Shown piece after piece: positions 22,066 through 30,497 of a DNA stretch of 30,497 bases (within the stretch, counting starts at the first letter, position 1; every line of letters starts with the position of its first letter). Where the stretch lies: the NCBI GenBank assembly GCA_009602735.1, contig WELA01004146.1, positions 171,606 to 202,102 on the forward strand. The letters are read 5' to 3'. A program made the position numbers and the translations under genes. Source of the stretch: Mesotaenium endlicherianum (taxonomy: Eukaryota; Streptophyta; Zygnematophyceae; Zygnematales; Mesotaeniaceae). The notes under the pieces were generated by a model that saw only the letters and a list, made by a program, of their open reading frames with translations, made no database searches and was not told where the DNA came from.

Positions 22066-25000
22066 TCAGAAGCGCAGATTTCGAGTCACGCAAGTTTCCA
22101 AGAACGAGGCCTCTTCTGCACCGTAGCGGCGCCCCTGGCGCCCCAAAAGGTCCAGCTGTCGGCTCACCCACGAGAGCAGCGGCGAGAACCCCGAGTCGAA
22201 TTGCAGCTGCACCCCAAACGCAACAAAGCAACAAAACATCTCAGCAATGTTATGAAACAACACTAGTTAATAAGTTCCAACTTTTCACTATTAGAAGGAT
22301 ACCTATTGTTTTAGTGACCCAAAGTATCATAATATTGATCATGCAACTGCGGACCAATGTCGATGGAGCTGGAGCCCAGAGGTGACCAAAGGCAAGGCCA
22401 GGAATAAAGCCTTTGAAACTCCCCACGGATCCAGGGCACCACAAGAAGCGATTTTTGCCTAAAGCCGCCGAGGGTGCGCAGTTGGCCAGACCCAGACCCG
22501 CAACATCCAGATCGCTGCCAGGTCCGGGCAGCCAGCGTGGACACCAGGCTGCCGACCAGCCGGCCAGCGGGCATGCCAGCCAACAAACAAAAGAAGCAGC
22601 AAGCACTGGTGTGCACCAGCAGGCATGGCATGAAAGAGGGATAGAAGCAAGGATGCTTGCATGCTATGCACGCAACCAAAAAAAAAAAAAAGCCCAGTTC
22701 CAGCCAGCCAGCTAGCCAGAAAGGAGGCCGGCCGGTCGACAGGCCAGCTAGGCCAGCTAGGCCAGCCAACCAGCAAACAAGGAAACAGGCAGTAGCACAT
22801 ACAAGCCGAGAATGGCTCAGTGGAGCGTGGGGTAAATCAGAGGAAATGAGAGGAGAGAGCGACGGAGAGGAGAGAGGAGAGAAGAGGAGAGGAGAGGAGA
22901 GGGCAGCCACACCCCAGAACATGCAAGCGCGTGTGAGCAGGCATGCGCGTGCGCACGCTCAGAGCAGCGCGTACCTGGTCGTAGCGCAGGTCCAGGCACT
23001 GCACTTCTTTCTTGGCCAGCCGCCGCTCCTCGTCCTGCAGGCTCGCGGGGACCATCTCCAGGACAGCTGTCCCCGGCTTCAGGAACACGACGTTGTCCAT
23101 CGCGTGGTCCCCCCACGGCCCTATCAGCAGGTCCGCGCGGCTCAGCCCCAGCACCTGCATGCGCCCGCCGCTCAGGCGCCAGCATTAGGGCCAGCACCAA
23201 CGCTAGGGTCAGGATGAGGCTGGAAAGACCGCACGCAGATCAGTTCCAGAGCCTGCGTCTGTCGCTCGCGCCCATGGCTAGGGTTGACAGCAGGCTTGGA
23301 GGGCAGCAAAAATTAAGATTAGGGTTGAGATTAGAATTGGGGGGGGGGGGGTATTGACACGCGCAGGGAAACGGGGACCTCCTGCTTGCCTTCACTACCG
23401 GCAGGCCCCCACCAGACTGGCCCAATCAGATAAGCCCTACCCGCAGCACGCAAGTGCGCATAGCTCAGCACCGGCATCCGCACACCTGCCTCTGGCACAC
23501 ATTTGAGTTTCGATTAGGCTTAGGCTTCTCAGTCGGGGCAGAGGGAGTCTCTCAACGCCCTACCAGAGCCAGTGGGCCCCTAGCAGACAGGTCTGCCAGC
23601 TCACTAAGGGAGCAGATTCGCAGACGTGCTCTAGGGACACCCGCACAGGGCATGACAACCAGAGGGAGCGAGCACCTGGGTGAACATCGTGTCGGCCATG
23701 GGCCTGTGCACACAGCGAAGGCGGACGCGCTCCATGGGAGGAAGGCCGAGAGACATGCAAGGAACGGAACATCTGCAGATCCTACTGCTGTAGTGTCTCC
23801 CTCTGTGACGAAAAGCAAACAAGCTCTGAAAGGAGTGCAAAAACGAGAACAAGAGCATGCCTTGTTCTGCATAAGTTTTGAAATGGGGGAAAGAAAAGAA
23901 GCAATCGAGAAGCCAGGAGCAACAACGAGAAAGAGGAAAGAAGAAGAAGAAGAAGAAAGATAAGCGGATGAAAAAGGTCCCCCTCCTCCGGCTCACCGCA
24001 CCCGCGTGGCGACGGCGGCTGACTCACACATGCGCTGCGCGCGCACGAGCGTTTGTTGACGCGCACGTTCATACCTTCACGTTGCAGAAGTCGCCACGTG
24101 GCACGTTGGCGATCTGGCAGCTCAGCCCCATGTCGGTGCACTCCTGCTCGACGTACTCCTGGATGTACGTGTAGTTGAACCAGTCCGCCTTCAGCCAGTT
24201 GGCGGCATCTCCCACGATCGCTATCCTCACGTTCGCATCCTGGTCGTTCAGGATGCTGACAGGTGGCTTCTTCCTGCTTGGCATACTCCTGCATACGCAC
24301 ACGCACACACGCACACACGCACACACGCACACATAAATACAAACACGCACACATTCATACAAGAGCGGTGCGTGTGGCCCAGCTAGTACATGCAAGGATT
24401 ATTCACAAACAAGCATACACCCAGGCACACGGAAGCAGAAAAACACGCACGCACACATACACATGCACCAGAGACACAAGCATAACGCGAGCATACGAAC
24501 ACGCGAGCACGCCCCAACACACGCCCGCCCGCCCGCCTGCGCGTGCGTGCGCGCACGCGCAAGACACACATGCGACACATGAAGTCCATAATACGGCACA
24601 CAACACACGCACACAAGCGCACGCGCGAGAGCGTGCAAAGAGTGTGCACCGGCAGAAGGCGTGGATGGTGCGCCGCATCTCGCGCATCGTGGGGTCGCAC
24701 TCGTCCACGAACGTGTCGCGCTGCCGCGCCACCACCGCCTTCTCCATGCACTCCGGCAGCGCCGCGTCGCCCGGCTTGTACGGCTGCGCCGCGGGGCCCA
24801 GCACCGACTTGATGACAGCTGTCGCCCACGGGCTGGGCTGCGTGCGCAGCTCCCCGTCGTGGTACAGCATCACGCGCGCGGGGCCGAAGCAGCCGTGCTC
24901 GCGGCGCCAGGGCAGGAAGCCCGCGAGGAGATGCAGGAGGACGAAGCGGCCCTCGAACCCGACGGGGCTGTGGATGACAAACGTGGTGCCCGACAGGTGG

Positions 25001-28000
25001 GCGGCGTCGGGCGGCACGCTGGCGTACTCCAGCAGCGTGTACTGGTTGCTCGTTGTGTCCTCGGGGTCGTCGTCGTTGTCGCCCTGCAGGCGCGCAGGAG
25101 GGCAGGCGTGAGAGCGCACACACACATGCTCATGAGCCTTTCTCATGCACATAACGACAGATTGGAAAATCTGGAAAGATTGGAAAAGCTGGGCTCAACA
25201 CTGGCCCTAGCTTGAGGATGAAGCTTTTGATTCATTTGCATTTAGTCTGTGGAATAGGATGGTCGGTACTGCAGTGTGGTGGATAGGACAGAACGACAGG
25301 AGGGCGGACGACCTCGCCGGCCTCTCTGGGGCGCGTGCATGCACTCACTTTTTCCGCACAAGTCAGCGAGCGAACGTGTGAACAACCGTGTGAGCAAATG
25401 AGCGGGTGGAGACACGCAAAAAACGGGAGAGACAGCGAGCCAACCATGAGGCATACGTCTGAATCATGAAGCGGCCAATAAGGGGGGAAAGAGGGGGGTA
25501 AAAAGGGGAAAGGAAGAGGGGGAAGGAGGGGGGGGGGAGGAACGGGCGGCAAAGGGGAAAAGAGAAGGGGGGTGGGGTGCGCGCACCTTGACGCAGAGGA
25601 CGACGCCGTGGTTGTGGTCGCTTGGGACCTCCGCCACGTCGGCGGTGGAGCGGATGGCGGAGAAGGCCACCTGCTTCATAAACTGCTTGCTGCTGCTGTG
25701 CTCGGCCGCGTCGTACACGGGCTTGAACTCGAGGCGCGCGCCGGCGCCCACAAGGCGGCGCTTGTTGGTGACGCTGATCTTGACGGCCTTGTCGCGCTCG
25801 AACAGCGTGACGGTGCTGCTGGAGTTGCGCAGCGACATGTAGCCCAGGATGCGCTCGATGTCGTTCATGCACACAGACCTGCCCCCCCGCGCACGCGCGC
25901 AACACGAAACGCAGGGTCCCGGGTTTGAGTTTAGAGTTGAGGGTTCAGCTTTGGGGTTGAGGGCTCAGGTGTGGAGTTTGTGAGGGGGGAGTTAAGTCTC
26001 TTGAAGCAACACAAAGCCCGCGGGCGCTGGATGTTGTTCATGCACATGGATCTGCGCGCACGTTGCGGGCACGGTGGTGACGAGGATGGTGCGCGAAGGG
26101 CTTGCAGAATGAAAGGGAGAGAACGAAAAGGAAGGACGACGGAGTAAAAGACCCAAGGAGCTGCAGCAGCTTCGCGCGTGTCTTTGGCGCAGGCTTCTGG
26201 CGAACCACTGGAGATTCTTTGAGACAGCACCTATGTTGCAGAGAAGCACTGGGGCCAGGGTTGGAGAGGTGAGGCACTGGGAGAAGCCGTGGCTGCCGCG
26301 CGGAAGGAGAGGCCAGAAGCGGGCTCTGCTGCTGAGCTGGCATGAGACGAGCGTTCAGGTCTCAAAACGAGGGCTAGGAATACAGAGCAAGGGTTAGGGT
26401 TTAGGGGAAAAACAGGAGAGGAGTAAGGCGACGTACCGGGGGAAAGCCATGGCTGCCGCACAAAGCCAGGCCGGAAGCGGGGTTCTGCTACATCAGCGGG
26501 GTTGAGCTGAGTGCTAGGGCCCGAGGAAACACGAGGCTCAGGACCGAAGCATCAGGGGTAAGGGTCAGGGTTCAGGGCTTAGTCGCGGTTTTTGGTACCG
26601 GGAGAAGTCGTGGCTGCCGCGCGAGGAGAGGCCGGAGGTGGTGCCGTAGTCGAGCTTGGAGGGGTCCTCCATGAGCAGCGGGGGGAGGCCCGAGAGCTGC
26701 GTGACGAGGAAGTTCATGGTGATGTCCTCGCAGTTCTTGTGCTCGTCGACGTAGTCCAGCATCGCGGCGGGGACCGCGCACGTGTATGCGCGCAGGTAGT
26801 CGGCGTGCATGAGGAACATCTTCGTCAGCACGATGCTGTAGTCCATGCGCGGCGTCAGCACGTACACCAGCTGGCGCGTCGCGGGGTCGCGGTAGTGCGC
26901 GCGCGGGAAGAACCCGACGAGGCGGTACGGGTCGTCCTGCCAGCGCGCGAACGCGACGCGCAGCGCGCCCACGTCGACCTCGATGTCGTCGTCGCACATC
27001 AGCACGGCCTCAGTCTCGAGCGAGCGGATGGGTTTGAAGCGGTCGTTGAGGCTGTCGATGCCCGAGTACAGGATCTCGACGGGCTTCGAGGCGTTGAGGG
27101 ACGCGGGGTCGAGCGGCGTGACGTGCGTGTTGCCCCACACGATGTAGATCTTGTGCACGAAGTCGAGCGCCGCGTAGCGCCGCACCATGTAGCGCATGAG
27201 GTCGAAGCGGTCGAAGCAGTTCATCACCACGCTCAGCCGGTTGCGCACCAGCCGCCCCCTGCAACCCCGCCCCGTCCCGTCCCGCCCGCCCCGCCCGCCG
27301 CGCCCCGGAAGTGGAACGCACGCACCCATTCACGTGGGCATGCACACAGCGCGCTCACGCAGGCTTTAGAAGCAGCATTCTTTTGGACGGGGTTTAAGGT
27401 GCCCCCCCTGCCACCAGAAGAGCTCATCACAATGCTCGGCCATTCTCGGGCCAGGCAGCCCCTGCACCCTGCCGAGAGAAATGCACGCACACGGACACGA
27501 GCACATGCACACACACGCACGCATGCTGCACAGGCATGCACCCATACACGCACACACACGCATACACGGACACGCACATGCGCACAAATCTCAAGCGTCA
27601 AGCACGTGCGATGCACACGCCGTCGAGCCAAGCGCCGTTTTGGCCGCTCTCCGAGCCCATTGCCAGGTAGGCAAGCCCATCCCCACCACCCGAGATAAAC
27701 GCTGGAAGGCAAAGAGGCCCCCCGTTCACACTGAAAATGCAGCTGATCCATACCGAGACCTCGGTCTCCAGGGGCAACACTCACCACACCAGTTACATGC
27801 CAAGTTTGCACTCGGAAGCTATAAGTTACCGATTGTACACCAGAAGGCCCGGGGGAGGTCAGGAGAGGAGGGGGGGCTCGAGGAGAGGGGGGGCATGATG
27901 AGGTGCGAGGAGTGGGCTAGAACGAAAGATCGAGGAGTGGGGGGGGAAGAGAGAGAGCGGAGGGAAAAGGGGGGCAGGGGAAGGTGGCAAGGGGGGAGAA

Positions 28001-28510
28001 AAAGAAGGGACACCTGGCATAGGCCATGTAGTCGCGCTGGCACTGGGGGGTGAGCTGCGGCGGCAGCACGGGGGTGCTGTTGCCAGCGCTCTCGAGGGCC
28101 TTGCGCGCCAGCACCTTGTACACGTCGTCGTACGTGTCCCACCACAGGTGGTCAAACTGCCGCGTGGTGGGGAACTGCACACACTCGCATGCGCGCGCGC
28201 GCACCACGCACGGGTTAGAACTCTGCTGTGGGGGGAGGGAGCGGCGCACAGACAGGAAGACGGACGGGCGGCAGACAGGCAGACACAAGGTCAAGCTGCC
28301 GCGCGGTAGGTTGTGAAGGTGCGCATGCGGACGCGCGCGTGCGCGCTCGCAGGCAGGCCCGGCGGGGTAAGGGGAGTGAGCTGCGCATGCATGCAGGATA
28401 ACGGGCAGGCCAACCGGAGGTTCAACTGCCACGTGTCGGGGAACTGTACACGCGCCAGCCCAGATGCGGGGGGGGGGGGGTTTGAGAGATGCGCTCATTG
28501 AGAAACTGAT

Positions 28511-28541
<31 letters not shown>

Positions 28542-29011
28542 TGGTCAAGCGCGCGCATATGTAAGCGCATTAGTGCATGCAAGCAACCCAATTGCCCCAG
28601 GCAAACTGCACACGCAAATATACCTGAACATGCGCAAGAGTGCATGCACGTGCAATACGCGTGCGCACGCATGCGCGCATGCGTGCGCGCGCGCACACAC
28701 ACACACTCACACACATATACATACTCACCCACGCGCACACACACCGACCACGCACCCACTTGCACAAACACACACACACGCACACTCACGCACCGCACAT
28801 CTCCCCCCCCCCCCCCCCCCCCCNTGCCCGAGAAGTGCAGCACCTTCAGGTTGGGCGCGATGAACTTGGGCCACACGGGCGACACGGACACGCGCACCAG
28901 CGCGTTGTACCCGTAGTCCAGGTGGTGCTCCGCCGGCTGCCGGTACCAGTCCGCAAAGTAGGAGTTCAGAAAGCCCTGGTCGCCCACGTTGGGCGAGATC
29001 GTCGTTGCCAC
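22066..29011 (-). CDS. Multidomain glycosyltransferase GT8-GT64-GT61-like, 5'-partial
   Basis: Eight exons, 5' to 3': 29011-28825, 28174-28014, 27258-26599, 25878-25587, 25083-24650, 24288-24075, 23154-22975 and 22206-22066 (stop). Every visible junction is GT-AG and the phases agree. Exons 1-2 resemble the end of GT8 GUX/PGSIP enzymes (GDQGFLNSYF, YNAL, VLHFSG, then a WW motif). Exons 3-4 are a GT64 domain as in exostosins: VVMNCFDRFD, the DXD motif in MCDDDIEV, NCEDITMNFLV, and SSRGSH...CMNDIERILGY. Exons 5-7 resemble GT61/DUF563 enzymes, with LLIGPWGDH...NVVFLKPGTAVLEMVP near the end. About 755 residues are in the window. GT64 is firm; GT8 and GT61 are weaker. These families act in the Golgi on cell-surface glycans; donor and acceptor are unknown. 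The first-to-second exon junction crosses an assembly gap, and the GT8 catalytic part lies further upstream. Confidence 0.85.
22676..22692. repeat. Poly-A run and CCAGC/CCAGCTAGG repeats
   Basis: A run of A bases near 22679-22691 lies beside degenerate CCAGCCAGC and GGCCAGCTA words (22695-22775), inside the last intron of the glycosyltransferase gene. Confidence 0.5.
22856..22905. repeat. Polypurine GAGAGG tract
   Basis: A GAGAGGA-type purine run. In the transcribed minus strand it is a CU-rich tract about 70-115 bases after the 5' splice site at 22974. Confidence 0.7.
23880..23961. repeat. Polypurine GAA/GAAA tract
   Basis: Purine-rich run ending in (GAA)n. On the gene strand it is a CU-rich tract 115-195 bases after the donor at 24074. 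Confidence 0.7.
24294..24480. repeat. CA/ACACGC microsatellite
   Basis: ACACACGC units run from 24294 to about 24335, then degenerate CA-rich sequence to about 24480. On the gene strand this is a UG-rich run directly upstream of the 3' splice site of the exon starting at 24288. Confidence 0.75.
25478..25577. repeat. G-rich polypurine tract
   Basis: Runs of 4-9 G separated by A-rich spacers, able to form G-quadruplex on the plus strand. On the gene strand it is a C/CU-rich tract immediately after the donor at 25586. Confidence 0.75.
26016..26505 (-). repeat. Partial exon copies inside a GT64 intron
   Basis: Inside the intron 26598-25879, two diverged copies of the end of the GT64 exon occur (about 26428-26500 and 26255-26335, each with the GCTGCCGCG core of the GSHDF-coding segment), and one copy of the start of the next exon (about 26016-26060, CATGTGCATGAACAACATCC on the minus strand, giving SMCMNNIQR against SVCMNDIER). 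The first copy even keeps a 5' splice site (GTACGTCG). All are broken by stops or frame changes. Confidence 0.7.
26380..26400. repeat. Interstitial telomere-like repeat
   Basis: GGGTTAGGGTTTAGGGG is close to two units of the plant-type TTTAGGG telomere repeat. A similar CCCTAACCCTAACCC lies at 30001-30016. Both are in introns or flanks and far too short to be telomeres. Confidence 0.6.
27480..27600. repeat. CACG/CACA-rich microsatellite
   Basis: Degenerate CA and CACG units in the intron between the second and third exons of the glycosyltransferase gene. Confidence 0.6.
27849..28008. repeat. G-rich polypurine tract
   Basis: GGGG runs with GA spacers. On the gene strand this is a CU-rich tract starting a few bases after the donor at 28013. 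Confidence 0.7.
28683..28800. repeat. CA/CG microsatellite
   Basis: (CG)n followed by (CA)n with scattered changes, in the intron after the GT8-like exon. Confidence 0.75.
28803..28824. other. Poly-C run ending in an assembly gap (n)
   Basis: About 21 C followed by one undetermined base directly beside the 3' end of the GT8-like exon. The 5' splice site of that exon is lost in the gap, so the join to the next exon is inferred. Confidence 0.9.
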
Positions 29012-30497
29012 CTGTTGCACGCGCCCGCCCGCCGCCCGCCCACCCGCCGCCCGTCCGGCCGTCCAAGCGACCAAGGGTTCCAGGAGAGAGTCAGTGTGGT
29101 CCCCCCTCGTTGTTTACCCAGCTGCCCGTTGCCCGCCCGGACAGCCACGGGCCGGAGGGAGGGAGTCGGCGAGGGCTCTCCCGAGCGTGCACGTGCACAC
29201 GCCCACACGGAGCGCAAAAAAAAATGCCACGCACGTGCAACAAGCGCCTCTCATCTAAGTACCAGCAGCCCCTCTTGTGAGCCAGTCCACCATCCTCTCA
29301 GAGCGTCAGCTGCCGAGACACAGAGTCAGCCCAAGCAGTCAGTCATCGCGTCGAGCACTTAGCGAGCGGGTCAATCAGGAGGTCGCCAGCCACTCGACCA
29401 GTCAGTCAACCAATGATCAGCGGGGCAGCGAGCGAGCGGCTGAGTGAGAACGTCAAAAGTCGTCCCGCCTGTCGGGCTGCCAGCACAATAATATGTCTTG
29501 GTCCTTCTTCCGACTCTTCCTGTCCAACAACCTCTACCAACAAGTGCACATGCCCGTGCCATCGTCCATCCATCCCCTTCTCTCTCCATACGCCCGCGCG
29601 CGCGCACGTGGGTGCGTGTGTGTGTGTGTGTGTGGGCCCGCGTGTGTGAGGGTGTGCGTGGATGTGTGTGTGTGTGTGTGTGCGGGTGCGTCTGGGTGCG
29701 TTTCTGCTTGCGTCACCACTGTCTACCTGAGGCCGCCCGTCGCTTAACCCAGCCACCCCTCCCTTCTCCTGCCTCTCCACCCACCTGTGTCCAATCCCCG
29801 GGCTCCCAATCGTTCTCAGCACCGCCGGGGCCAGCAATCGACAACCGGGAGTTTGACCTTTCCCTGCATGGCCCCTCGCTGACTCCCAGAGCTCGCAGAG
29901 AGCTTCGTGTTCCAGCAAAAGAGATAAGGAGGAGGATGAACGGGCCAGGCGCCCTTCTCGATAAAGTCACCTCCGACACCCGAAACCATTCCGAGCCAAA
30001 CCCCTAACCCTAACCCAAAACCCTGCCCTACCCTGGCTCCTCTTTGATGTGCGGGGCTGCCTGCCTTGCCGTTTGGGGCTCTGGACTGAGCAGCCAGCGC
30101 AGACGCCATGGCGACCTTGCAGAGAGCATGCAAGAGTCGCGGGAGGCAATTCCTGCTTTGCCGGTGTTTCAAACGACTTGAGATGACTTCAGAGGAGGAG
30201 TGGAGAGAGTCGCACGGGTTTCTGCGACAAGGTTTGGGGCCTGCGGGCGGGGGAGCGACAGCTGGTTGAAGCACCAGGCATAGAGGGAGAGAAGAGGAGG
30301 AGCGCCCGACGTCGCTGCTGCAGACTTTTGGGCTTGCCCTCTTTCAGTTTGAGGTCTTTAGGGTGCTATAAGAATCTGATGGGGCGGGCTCTGATGGGCT
30401 TAGATGGGGGAGCAGTTCTCTAAATCGGGTGTTTCGAACAAAGGGCAAGGTCGGTAAAGCTCCAAAGCCACCGGGGAAGGGACTTGGGTTTGATGGG
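29012..30497. other. Upstream intron or flank of the GT gene
   Basis: No exon of the missing GT8 catalytic part is visible. A (GT)n microsatellite lies at 29613-29691, GCCC-rich repeats at 29025-29060 and a telomere-like CCCTAACCCTAACCC at 30001-30016. Open frames on both strands here read as repeat-driven His/Thr, Cys/Val or Pro/Ser-rich peptides and are not supported. Confidence 0.5.

Noticed and set aside
24263..25111. Plus-strand His/Thr-rich open frame of 282 codons
   Set aside because: It is driven by the CA microsatellite and then runs antisense to a glycosyltransferase exon.
26592..27698. Plus-strand open frame of 368 codons
   Set aside because: It is antisense to the GT64 exon in GC-rich DNA and continues into microsatellite sequence.

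Overview
The window looks like nuclear DNA from a green-lineage eukaryote, probably an alga; the genus cannot be fixed from the sequence. Reasons: spliced genes with GT-AG introns ending in TGCAG, a ribosomal protein uS11 (RPS14) of green-plant type, a plant-type telo-box, a DIRS-type retroelement with inverted terminal repeats, and a glycosyltransferase gene whose modules resemble GT8, GT64 and GT61 families.

Layout. 1-530 is a GC-rich, CTG-rich stretch and 531-2715 is intergenic. RPS14 (2716-5597, + strand, six exons) is intact. 5598-9290 is mostly non-coding; it holds two decayed sugar-transporter (STP/MFS) exon fragments facing each other, two possible minus-strand coding exons and a long perfect hairpin. 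9291-10124 is a non-autonomous DNA transposon with 20-22 bp terminal inverted repeats and four subterminal motifs. About 10.5-16 kb is a snoRNA cluster in a spliced host transcript: box C/D and box H/ACA RNAs arranged in two tandemly duplicated units about 2 kb apart, including two copies of U18. 16925-21180 is a DIRS-like retroelement (gag with zinc knuckle, RT-RNase H broken by one TAG, no tyrosine recombinase seen) bounded by about 136-bp inverted repeats. From about 22 kb GC content rises sharply. 22066-29011 on the minus strand is one phase-consistent multi-exon gene joining the end of a GT8-like domain, a full GT64 (exostosin C-terminal type) domain and a GT61/DUF563-like domain; its 5' part lies beyond the window or in unread exons.

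How the parts relate. RPS14 and the snoRNA cluster both serve ribosome production (small-subunit protein; rRNA 2'-O-methylation and pseudouridylation guides) and are neighbours separated by transposon debris. The GT gene would act in the secretory pathway on cell-surface glycans. The most notable items are the three-module glycosyltransferase, the duplicated mixed C/D + H/ACA snoRNA host locus, and the recognisable DIRS termini.
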